From Platerodrilus igneus (lineage: Eukaryota > Arthropoda > Insecta > Coleoptera > Lycidae), in the NCBI GenBank assembly GCA_036346225.1, contig JARFIW010000588.1:4779501-4843500 (forward strand): a DNA stretch of 64,000 nt, read 5' to 3'. Shown here in pieces: positions 22,691-34,243 of the stretch; within the stretch, counting starts at the first letter, position 1; each line of letters starts with the position of its first letter. Position numbers and translations under genes: made by a program. The notes beneath the pieces were generated by a model. It did no database searches. It saw only the letters and a list, made by a program, of their open reading frames with translations, and was not told the DNA's origin.

Positions 22691-23190
22691 TTACATGGGC
22701 TTCGTGACCATTCCATCGTTTATAAGGTGTTTTGCCATCATTCGCTGTCTTTGTTCTTCTATTTTTAATGTAGCATGTCGTTTGAATTGCTTCTCCCAAA
22801 AATTTCCATTCACTCCGCTATCATAAATAAGGCATCTCGTTATAGTCATAAGCGTTTGATTTAATATTTCGACGACACCGTTCTGTTCTGGGGAATGCGG
22901 CGCCAAAAATTCTCGCCGTATTCCCTTGCTTCGTAAATACTCGTCAAAAGACCTGTTTACATATTCTCCACTGCTGTTGCAACGTAGCATCTTTATTTTT
23001 TTTCTCAAACTTGTTTTCCACCCTTCCGTGAATTCTATGAATTTGCTTAAAGCCTCGCTTTTGCTTCTTATCGCATACACGGTCGTGAAGCAACTGAAGT
23101 CATGTGTGAAAGTAATAACATAGCGATTCCCACCTAGCGAAAGTGGTTCCATGGGGACCTAAAACGTCGCTGTGTATGAGTTCCAGGCAT
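22691..23190 (-). pseudogene. Copia integrase
   Basis: The frame from 23152 reads GNRYVITFTHDFSCFTTVYA, then LRCNSSGEYVNRSFDEYL and PHSPEQNGVVEILNQTLM, placing the last two acidic residues of the D,D-35-E site. Integrase joins the element's DNA to the host chromosome. It lies after the protease/pre-integrase frame, as usual in Copia. A short frame change at about 23160-23200 separates it from the zinc-binding part. Confidence 0.8.
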
Positions 23191-23198
23191 TGCTTTCG

Positions 23199-24022
23199 TC
23201 AATTTTCAGCGTATTTCGGGTAGAAACCATCTTTGACTTTGCAGATTCCACATGCGTCACATTGCGTGTGTTTTCTTTGTTCAATATCGTACAGTTTGGT
23301 TAACTGCTGGTATTCTACTCGTTTGGGTGTCCGAGCCTTGAGTGCCATATATTCAGGGGTTGTTGTTCGAGTCATGTACGCCTTTTCTTCTTCATGCTCT
23401 GTGGCTATGTATACGTTTCTCACTCGGTATCCCGTGAGGACAGTTTCGTCTCGGTCGTTCACCACTCGTACGGTTTTCGAGTGTATTTTTGCCATTTTGT
23501 TTTCGTCGCAAAGTTTTGACACTGACAGTAGGTTTTCTTTCAGATTTGGGACACACAGCACATCGTCTAACATTTGTCTGTAGCCTCTGTTTATGTCTGA
23601 CCATTTTATCTGGACTTTGCCTTTTCCTTCACACTCCAGGGTGTTTCCGCCGCCGCTGATTAGGGTCTTATTCACTCTTTCTACGCTCAGGAATTTATTC
23701 ACGTCATGTGTCATATGGTCTGTCGCACCACTATCCAAAATCCATTCTCTTCCACTGGTTTTCGTGGTTAGCGCACCAGAACCAAAACAAATGCTTGTCT
23801 TGCATCGTTCTTTATACCTCGTTTATACAGATATGCACTTTCATTTCTGTCGTAGATGTGGTCGCCATATTTTAGACAGTTCTTTCCTATGTGGAACCTA
23901 AAACACTTAGTTTTTCTCTCGTTTGCGATTTCATTTGTCACCTGTGGCATTTTGCGTGCTCGATGATCTCTGATCTTTTTGTCGATGTTTAACGTTTTCT
24001 TTGAATAGCCGTACGTTTGCAA
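23199..24022 (-). pseudogene. Copia zinc knuckle, protease and pre-integrase domain
   Basis: The frame starting at 23738 has the aspartic protease site MDSGATDHMTHDV, VLCVPNLKENLLSVSKL and then the integrase zinc-binding region with CDACGICK. Upstream (23768-24022) a degraded gag end includes TKCFRFH and LKYGDH, a decayed CCHC knuckle. Protease and pre-integrase wording is typical of Ty1/Copia elements. Confidence 0.75.
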
Positions 24023-24099
24023 ATCCTGTAGTATTTTCTTTAGAGTTTATTAGCCTCTCTTTGTCATTTAACCTCGTTCGTATGTGCTCTAGCTTGAGG

Positions 24100-24413
24100 C
24101 TTGCGTCCTTTGTCTACTGTGCGTACAACGGCTTTGTATTCATTTGGTAATCCTGTAAGTGTGACTCCTATGCCCATTTTCTCATCTATTGCAATACCAT
24201 ACTTGTTGAGTTTTTATTGTGAAAATAATCTTCAAACTTTTCGTATGGTTGTTTTCCGTCGTTCGCGTAACTTTTCAGTATCAATATCGCGTGGTAGCTG
24301 TCTAGTTTGGTGTGTGATGTACCTAATTTCTCCCACATTTCTTTGGACGTTTTACAATCTTCTACTAAGTTTAAGTTTCTGTCATCATGTTCAACATGAT
24401 TAAAGCCATACAT
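24100..24413 (-). pseudogene. Copia gag
   Basis: The frame reads CKTSKEMWEKLGTSHTKLD and ILKSYANDGKQPYEKFEDYF, the helical capsid region of Copia gag. The protein assembles the intracellular particle in which reverse transcription occurs. It is short and frameshifted relative to neighbouring frames. Confidence 0.65.
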
Positions 24414-24601
24414 TTTTCGTCAATGTTCGGTTTCTTGTCGTTCTCTTTGGCTTTGAACCCACTCTGGATAGCATCACTAAGGCCATTTATTACTAGTACA
24501 CTTTTCAGCTGTAGGGACCAAGATCAATAGTTCTCTTTTCCCAATTTATCGATGAAAGCGTCAATGTCTTCCAATTTTCATCTTTTCTGCTTGTTTAGAA
24601 C

Positions 24602-24616
24602 ACTGGGCTCATAACC
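24602..24616 (-). other. Primer binding site, initiator-Met tRNA fragment
   Basis: The minus strand reads ggttatgagcccagt directly after the 5' LTR. It is complementary to the anticodon stem-loop of initiator tRNA-Met rather than to a tRNA 3' end. Drosophila copia is known to use such an internal tRNA-iMet site. Confidence 0.7.
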
Positions 24617-24953
24617 TGTTAGTGCTGGGGTTTAAAGCTTTTAGCCGGTGTTGAGTTCCAACTTTTTCTTTTATGTCGCTCAAATGATTTCTCAAGACTT
24701 TAGTAATAGTGCAATGTGATAGATGTATGATATAAATTTTATTTAACGTTATAGAGCACAGACAAATTATACTTTTACAAAACACGGAACGCTCTCAATT
24801 ATATTTGATCTTTCTCTGACATTTATAACAAAAACAAAATAAACAAACCCTTCTCTTTTGTCACTTTTATACCGCTCTCTTTTCGTTTACTTTTTGTCAT
24901 CCCGGCCACTATTTCATTTTATGCGACGTCACTTATGCATTCCATAATTGACA
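24617..24953 (-). repeat. Copia 5' LTR
   Basis: A 337 bp stretch starting tgttagtgct and ending ccataattgaca on the plus strand, so TGT...ACA, abutting the primer site. No second copy is found on the 3' side, so borders rest on position and ends only. Confidence 0.6.
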
Positions 24954-25316
24954 CATCGAGTAAGGGTTGAGCGTGCGATATGTTGCAGCTGAGATTGCAA
25001 AGAAATAAATCTAAGATGCACCCTTGCAGTTCAAAATGGAATCGAATTGTGTCAGATAAAAAAATTTCAACAGTTATTGCTAGCAATAGATTTGTCGTTC
25101 AATGAGCTACACAAAAATCATCGCCAATTCATGACATTTATTCCGCAATTTTTGAGAAAGTTTAGGTAGTCAAGCTTATTTACAAAATAAAGAAACAATT
25201 TCACATTATACTGAAGGAAAATTAAAAAGTTAATTTATATCTAATACAAAAATATTCAAAACCACATGCTATTATTATTACGCATTATAATACTTAAAAT
25301 CTTATAAATAAACATT
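24954..25316. other. Intergenic and NF45 3' UTR
   Basis: No gene. A minus-strand AATAAA at 25137-25142, about 175 bp past the NF45 stop, could serve polyadenylation. Confidence 0.4.
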
Positions 25317-26781
<1,465 letters not shown>

Positions 26782-26813
26782 CTTATTTCCTGACGGATTT
26801 ATTTTGAGGCTTA

Positions 26814-27892
26814 CTAAAAATAATTGCATCAAATTTATTTAACATTATTAATTAGTAAAGCATTACTTTTGAAAATAATCAAAGAAGAAAACTTAAAAAA
26901 GCAACCGGCTTAAAACGATTAATATAAAGAACGCCACTACAATTGGTGCAACAGTGCAGCCATTACAATAACAATAAACTCCCGGATTTCTAAGCAGACT
27001 ATTATAGGCTCCGCATTACAAACTGTAATAATAAAGCCCAAAATTTTCTAAAAAGTTTAACATATAAGACATGTGGCAGGAAAATATTTTATTAAATAGC
27101 ATTATTAGTGTTATTTTTTGGAAAAAAGATAGATTCTACTACAAATTGTGATAAATAAGTTTAAGGATATTAACATTTTATTGAATGATTATGTCAAGGA
27201 TTTCCCAAACGCTAAACACACTTTTAGGTAAAACTGTAAATTAAAATATCTTCTGAAAAATTCCACAAGTGATAAATAATTATTTTTACCAGATATTTAA
27301 CAAACACAAAGCAAGAAAACAGAAAACATAACACTCTAAGTACCTACACATCAATAAACCAGTATCTAATACATGATAAGAAAAAACACATTGAAACAAA
27401 AGGAATAATGATAGGCAAAAAATAACCAAATAATAACAAATTCAAATTTTGTAAACAAGGAGTAGCAATATTAAACACGCTACACGTGCAGACCCTGGCA
27501 CGTAGTCAGAGGAGAAAGGTTTTTAAAGCGCCCCTCAATAATTGATCAAAATCGCTTATTTTTTCCGCGAATTAATTATAGGTCCATTGTATGTTTAACG
27601 GTTTTTTAAATTTTTTGAAGTGTGGAATCCAAATCCTGCTTATTTTTGTCTAAAGCCGACAATTTGTTTATGCAAACAACTGAAAAACTGTTAAAATAAG
27701 TGTTTTCTTTATTATATCCCGGACACTAGCTATGTTGTTGCGGGCAATTGTTATACTTGTGCGCAACTGTTATAGCCTTACGCAGCAAATCTCCGCGCCA
27801 TATTGTAACTTGTCCCGACCACGTTTTCGAGTGAAGCAAGCGCTTTTATAAGTCAATTTGCAAACCCGATTTAAATAAAGTCAACTACTTAC
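26814..27892 (-). other. Possible NF45 5' UTR intron; otherwise empty DNA
   Basis: No coding signal over about 1.08 kb. On the minus strand it would begin with GTAAGTA at 27892-27886 inside a repeat arm and end with ttatttttag at 26814, before the NF45 start codon. The pairing is inferred, not proven. Confidence 0.4.
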
Positions 27893-28278
27893 ATGGCGGC
27901 ATCTTGTGAATTCTCGACTTTTGAGGTTGGGTTGCGTCAGACCATGTTGAATTCAACTTCCATCCGTCTTAAAACACTATTCCATTCGTAGAGGTTTGGT
28001 AGGAACACCAGGGAAAGGAACGACAAGGCAAGATACAGGAACCTACATATTTCGGAAAAGAAAAAGCACACCACTACCGAAAATAGTTGTTACTTTGTCG
28101 AGGGCTCGTAACTTAATGGGGTCTTTTAGCACTACGCGCGCACTCCGCATCCTTTTGCGCAGACGCGACTGTCAGGAACAACGAAAGTCGACATTTTTAT
28201 TTAAAAATCTCTGCGGGAATTTATTTACAAATTAAATCTAAATCTAAAAATGGATATTGCCAATTTTGGCATGTAACA
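27780..28278 (-). repeat. GTAACA-ended arm, copy 3, upstream of NF45
   Basis: Ends at the right in attttggcatgtaaca and matches copies 5 to 7 through ttgcgcagacgcgactgtc (28155-28173), aggaacctacat and ccatccgtc. Minus-strand GTAAGTA at 27886-27892, 386 bp from the end. It stands alone, with no opposed partner nearby. Inner border approximate. Confidence 0.65.
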
Positions 28279-28760
28279 TTCCTAAAACTGAGATAATTTT
28301 AAGTAAAAGCTATTTCGAGAAATTAAAGTTTTGTAGCTACTTTCTTTACGTTGCATTTTGTCCAACTAAATAGAATGGTATGAAATGATTATCGTAATAC
28401 TTACCATACGGATACGATGGTACATATTCTGATTACAGGATTAAAAACTAACTTTGAGAGTTATTATTTTCGTATTCGCATCTGATATTTTTATTAACGT
28501 TTCTGAATAAGTAAATAAGTTTTTGTGCGTAAATTGCGTTATGTCGCTACGTCATCGTTGACGTCGTATTAAGTAGGTGTTGGTCAACTCATGAAATGAT
28601 TAAACCCTACGTCAAACCTACTCTTTTTTTAAATTAGTGCAACAATGAGATGCAACCAATCAAGTATCTTTTCATTTTTTAAAAAACCGAGAAAGGAAAA
28701 TGTTAAGGATGGCGATAAGAAAAGTATAAATTAAAATCCCGATTTTCTTTTAAATATTTT
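28279..28760. other. No gene seen
   Basis: AT-rich sequence between arm copy 3 and the hAT-like remnant. No motif or repeat recognised. Confidence 0.4.
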
Positions 28761-28779
28761 GCAGAGTTATCAAGTTTAA

Positions 28780-29184
28780 GCAAAGTGATTCGTCGAATTT
28801 GCCCTCAATGAGTACTTCTATAGCACTTCGGGTATGGCAAGCGAATGTGTTTGATATTGGGACGTCAAGAGGATGTTTTGGACAATAATATTGCTCCTTA
28901 GAAAATGTTATTCCTTTCCTATAACTGAAAGAAGGAATCAAAAAAGAAGATTTTAAGAGAAGGGATAACAGATAAAGAAACTTGATTTGATTTTCTTACG
29001 TGCTTTTAACAAATGACGTATATTGCAAACCCTGCTATTTGTTTTATCAAGAGGATGTAGGGAAAAGAGATTACGAAATTCCAGGGAAACTGGAAACAAG
29101 AAGTGGTTTCATGGATCCGAAACAGGCTAAAGAAACACTCATTAATAATTGTAGGAAAAAAAATACCACAAAAAGGGCGTTGTG
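28780..29184 (+). pseudogene. hAT-like transposase, N-terminal remnant
   Basis: The frame at 29000-29184 reads DVYCKPCYLFYQEDVGK then KLETRSGFMD, resembling the TTF-type zinc finger (CKPC and SGF block) of ZMYM1-like hAT proteins. Upstream pieces such as DIGTSRGCF (about 28850) also fit the start of such proteins. The arm at 29185 interrupts it. Weakest part of the hAT assignment. Confidence 0.4.
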
Positions 29185-29734
29185 TGTTACATGCCAAAAT
29201 TGGCAATGTACATAGTTAAATATGTAAATAAATTCAGGCGAATATTTTCAAATAAACTTGTCAATTTCCGTTATTCCGGACAGTTGCGTTTACTCAAAAG
29301 AATGCGCAGGCGCAGAGTGAATGACGCAAATGCGCAGGGTGTGATACGACGACATTGGACTACGAGACCTGAAGTGAATAACATCTACCGGGGTTGTGTG
29401 TCTGTCTTTTCTTTTTATAGGATGTAGGTCCTCGTATCTTATCTTGCCTTATCGTACCTCTACCTGTATCCTTCTCGCCCTACCTACGAACGAACAAAAG
29501 GGGATGGACGGATAAAATTTGGACTCGACAATGGCGTGATGTAACCCACAACGAGATGGCCCCGGGATATAACTGTAAGGTGCGATTTAAGTGAGTACAT
29601 TGCTTTTATTTATATTTTAAAAGTAAATCTGATCAGTGTATCACTTATAAACGTGTTTTATATTTGATACATTTGCCGCGTAATCATGTTATAATAAACG
29701 ATTGCGCAATAATATGGCGCAAGAATCGTAACAT
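29185..29734 (+). repeat. GTAACA-ended arm, copy 4 (opposite orientation)
   Basis: Begins tgttacatgccaaaattggc at 29185 and runs rightwards, with aatgcgcaggcgcagagtg (29303-29321), ggatggacggat, caatggcgt and GTGAGTA at 29591-29597, 406 bp in. It faces copy 5, and both inner ends approach a gccag/ctggc boundary. Confidence 0.65.
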
Positions 29735-31043
29735 GTTCTGGCAGACAATTCTTTGAAAGTTTGTTCTCGAAAACGTAAGGACGTTACGTCAGAAATAAAT
29801 TTTCGACGGGCCAGAGCAGTTATGAAACCGTATTGAAACGACTTTATTTTGCGCATAACAAGAATTGCTTTCCAGAGGTGATTACGACAGTGGGCCTCTT
29901 TTACAAAATAAACCCGAAAGAAAGGAGGAGAAATTTTCAGCACTTTTGCGATTTAGAGCAAATTCTGGCGATATAAATTTGAAAATAGCTAGAAATGCTA
30001 CGTATTTTAGCCCAAAAATACGGAACAAGATTATTTAGATATATTCAAATTCAGTTATTGAAGAAATTGTTTCTAAAATAAATAAAGCAAGTTATTTCAA
30101 TCTGCTTACTGACCTTTTAAGCATAAACAACTATTCATCTATGTTCGTTATGTGGACTCACTAACATGTAAAAAGAATTTGCAATTCCAAGTAATTCGTG
30201 AAGATTTTTTGGGATTTATTCCCATTCATGATAAGTCTGTAGAAAATTTGAAGTGGGTTATTTTACAGAGATGTGAATAGTTTGAACTTTACACGACTCA
30301 ATGCATTGGGCAAAGTTATGATAGTGCAGCCAATATGACAAGACACATTGCTGGTGTTCAATTTAGAATCAGACTAATATATCCAAACGCAAATTATATT
30401 CGTTTGCTAGCCATCAATTAAATCTTGCATTATTAAATACCATGACAATTGCCTAGGTCAGAAACTCTTTCGGTGCTGTCAATCATATAGCTAACTTTTT
30501 TAAAAATCATCCTAATGCAAGCAAAACTATTCAAGATGCTTTCACTAGATGCTCCAGACAGCAGAAAAAAAGGAACTCCTCCGTCTATTTGAAACAAGAT
30601 TCATTGAAAGATATGATAGTGTTATATATTTGTTGAGCTGTCCAAACTCATTTGGAGAATATCTTCAACAACCTCAAATTTATTGGCGGTCGTTGAGAAA
30701 AGTGACTTCTTAATTAGCCTACTTGTTTGTGACAATATATTTAACTTGACTCTCTCATTATCTGTGTTTCTTCAAAATGATTTTTTGATTTGGGAACAGC
30801 TCTTGTAAAGCAATTTCTACATCACATTTTGCACATGAAGTTTTCCAATTCGAGTTTAGAGTTCCTATACTGGCATGAAGGCAAAGTGCACGTGCCAACC
30901 CTCAGGTTACTAATATTGAAGAATATTACAAAGTGACTGTCTTCGTTTCTTGCATTGACTACCTTGTTTTACGTGTATTTGAGAATTTCAATGCAACATT
31001 TTTTCGTACTGTAAACTACCTCATCAGCATTTTGGCTACATTG
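29735..31043 (+). pseudogene. hAT-like (ZMYM1-type) transposase core, copy I
   Basis: Frames give FRGHYDSGPLLQNK, EEKFSALLRFRANSGDINLK, ARNATYFSPKIRNKII, then AANMTRHIAGVQFRI, a decayed form of the GQGYDGAANMSG block, and NHIANFFKNH. These are landmarks of hAT transposases of the ZMYM1-like type, which cut and paste DNA using a DDE-type RNase H fold. Stops and shifts are many. The downstream part is repeated at 31615-32390. Confidence 0.65.
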
Positions 31044-31614
31044 CCAGTTCTTACGGTTTCCCGCGTTTCCCATTATTGTGCAATCGTTAATATAACGTAC
31101 AATTACGCGGCAAATTACGTGCCACTTGTATCAAATACCAAACACCTTTAAAAGTGGTACAATGGTTACAGTTTAAGCACAAACTAAATAAAACGGGTAC
31201 TCACGTGTGGTTCTCAACATCTCGGGATCTTTGTTGTTTCTGGGTGGGTCGGCTACGCCATTGTTGAGTCAGATCTTATTTGTCCATCCTCTATGTTCGT
31301 TCGAGGTAGGGCGAGAAGGATACAAGTAGAAGTACGATAAGGCAAGATGATACAGGAACCTACATCCCAAAAAGAGAAAAGACAGACACGCAACACCGGT
31401 AGATGTTCTTGGCTTGAGGTCTCGTAGATTAATGACGTCTCATCACACTGCGCGCACTTGCGCCATTCACTCCGCGCCTGCGCATTTTTTTGCGCAAACG
31501 CAACTGTCCGGAATGACGAAAATTGACAAGTTTATTTAAAAATATTTGCGGGAACTACCTTATAATTTATACTTAATCTAAATGTAATACATAGCCGATT
31601 TTTGGCATGTAACA
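31044..31614 (-). repeat. GTAACA-ended arm, copy 5
   Basis: Right end gatttttggcatgtaaca. It is the inverted partner of copy 4 and has cctgcgcatttttttgcgca near 31480, caatggcgt read on the minus strand near 31260 and GTGAGTA on the minus strand at 31198-31204, 410 bp from the end. Confidence 0.65.
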
Positions 31615-32520
31615 ATGTGAATAGATTGTACTTGAGACGACTAAATGCATTGGGCAAAGTTATGATGGTGCAGCTAATATAGCTGGACACATTGCTGGTG
31701 TTCAATCTAGAATCAGACAGATATGCCGCCCAAACACAAGTTATATTTATTGTGTTAGCTGTCGATTAAATCTTGCACTATTAAATACAATGACAATAGA
31801 CTAGGTCAGAAACTCTTTCGGTACTGTCGATAAAATATCCAACTTTTTACAAATCATCCTAATGCGAGCAAAACTATTGAAGATGTTATTTCACTAGATG
31901 CTCTAGACAGCTGAAAATAAGGAATTCCTCCGTCTATGGGAAATAAGATTCATTGAAAGACATGACAGTGTCATTACATTTGTTGAGCTGTTCAAACCCA
32001 TTTGGAAAATATCTTTTGCAACCTCAACTTTATTGGAGATCGTTGACAAAAGCGACTTCTTAATTAGCCTACTTGTTTGTAACAATATATTTAGCTTGAC
32101 TTTCTCACTATCTGTGTTTCTTAAAAAACATTTTTTGATTTAAGAACAGCTCTTGTAAAGCAATTACTGCATCAAATTTTGCACAGGTTTCCCAATTCGG
32201 GTTTAGGGTTCCCAGACTGGCATCAAGGCAAAGTGCACGTGCAAACCCTCAAGTTACTAAAATCGACGAATATTTACAAAGTGATTGTTATCGTTTCTTG
32301 CATTGATCACCTTGTTTTACGTGAATTGGAGAATTTCAATGTAACATTTTTTCGTACTGTAAACTACTTCATCAGCATTTTGGTTGCCAGTAACTATTGC
32401 AAACGTAGAAAAGATTGCTTTTGTAAAAGAAGATGTCAAAATATATTTTCACAAAGACTGTTTTATTTAATCGAATTCCAACAACATCCCTCGCCAATTC
32501 AAAAGTCTGGCTACGTGCCT
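31615..32520 (+). pseudogene. hAT-like transposase fragment, copy II
   Basis: From gtgaatagattgtac onward the sequence repeats 30273-31043 (gggcaaagttatgat, cattgctggtgttcaat, ggtcagaaactctttcgg) at roughly 85 percent by eye, then extends about 130 bp beyond copy I. It begins directly at the outer end of arm copy 5. No open frame survives. Confidence 0.6.
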
Positions 32521-32889
32521 GCGCAGACCTAATGCTAGCGAATATAGAATACATTAGAAAATACAATAATATTGCAAAACTAGATAAACTTAACTAGTCC
32601 TATGATACAAACTAACGAAAAAATACATACCAACATGTAAATATGTTCACAACGCATATTCGAAAACAAAGAACACAAACAATATTTGAATTACAGAATC
32701 ACAATCGACATAACTACACCACAAAACAAGCCCGATATTTCACTTGCCAGTCACAGATAAAAACCACAACAAAACTAATAGAAATTTCTATTCTAAAGAT
32801 ACTTAGTATATAGAAAAATCATGAGAAGAAATAGAAATATTCATTCAATTAGTCGAAGAAAGCAAAAGCATATGACACGAAGATAAAGT
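32521..32889. other. No gene seen
   Basis: A-rich sequence between the hAT fragment and the Jockey-like LINE. Nothing recognised. Confidence 0.4.
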
Positions 32890-34022
32890 AGCTTTCAACA
32901 GAGTCAACAAATCATCACCTGGTTTCCACGGTCGAAAAGACTCTAGCTAACAAAGAGATCCTTCTATGTGCCTCTTTGAACATCAATGGAGCCTTTGATG
33001 ATACATCCTTCAGCACCATCTCGGCGGTCATCAGATCGGTTAGGATGGAGGAAACTTGCTGCAGGTGGATAGATTACATGTTTGGAAGGGTGGCAGTCAC
33101 AGAACTACTTGGAGATACCATGGCAACACGGATGACAAAGGGGTGTCCGCAGGGTGGTCTTGTCTTCCCTGCTGTGGAATCTAGTCATAGGCAGATTGTT
33201 GTGGGAGCTGAGCAGAGAAGGGTTTATCCCGCTAGGATATGCTGATAATTTGGCTGTCTTAGTGGAGGGTAAATACAATAGTGTTATCATGGACCGAACG
33301 CAAGAAGCCCTGAAAATGGTAGAGATGTGGACAACTGGGGAAGGCCTTAGACTCAGCCCCCAAAAGTCCACTTTAGTACCTTTTACCCGGAGAAGGAAGA
33401 TTGCGGGCATTACGCCCCTCTTCCTTAACGGTAACGAAATCGGCCTGCCAGGCGAAGTGTGTACTTGGGAATCACTCTGGACTCCAAACTCACGTGGAAC
33501 TAGCAGATTGATAAGAACGTATGCAAGGTGGAAACTTTAGCAATAGTTAGACGCATTTGCGGCAAATCTTGGGGGCTAAGACCAAACATGGTACACTGGT
33601 TGTACCTCAGGGTGGTCAGACCAACAATAATATATGCAGCCTTGGTATGGTAGCCCAAGGCTGAACAATCAAACACCAAAATAAAGTTAAGCAGGATCCA
33701 GATACTGACCTGTCTAAGTATTACAAGGGCGATGTGTTCCACGCCCATTGCTGCTATGGAGACTCTCCTTGGCCTTCCCACGCTACACTTGATGGTGGTA
33801 GTGGGGGAGGCAAGGCTTGGACTATACAGACTTAAGAACCTTCAGTCTAGGATTATTGTAGGGACGGAGCATACGATATTGCTTGGGAGAAATTGGGGGC
33901 ATCTGTTTGAGATGCGTTCGGACCAAATGATTCCCCAATATCCGCCTGATGTTTTTGATTTTACACCAGAAATTATCACTGTTAACAATGCACCTAAAAA
34001 CGAGTACTTGCAACTCATATAG
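32890..34022 (+). pseudogene. LINE E, Jockey-like RT fragment
   Basis: Frames read NGAFDDTSFSTI (motif A), TKGCPQGG (motif B), LGYADNLAVLVEGKYN (motif C, with YADN for YADD), PQKSTLVPFTRRRK, SWGLRPNMVHWLYLRVVRP and METLLGLPTLHL. These follow the order of Jockey/R1-type RTs. The last aspartate of the active site is replaced, and frame changes occur near 33150, 33480 and 33700. 5'-truncated; no 3' tail recognised. Confidence 0.75.
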
Positions 34023-34243
34023 CTTTAAGAATTTCCTTGTATTCATAATTAGCTTTGTAGTTACGTATATAGCCAGTCAAATTATTGTTTATACTATTTT
34101 TATTAAATATAAGTTTACTATAGAAGTACAAAAATTAAACCAATTTTAATTATTAATGTCAATAGCGTCGTTATGCCCATATAATTCTCAGAGTTTACCG
34201 ACAAGTTTATTTGCTATTGAAAAAGAATTATAAATAATGATAC

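Noticed and set aside
26782..26832. Upstream in-frame ATGs at 26832 as NF45 start
   Set aside because: A splice acceptor at 26814 and the RG-rich start MTRGG typical of NF45 favour 26781.
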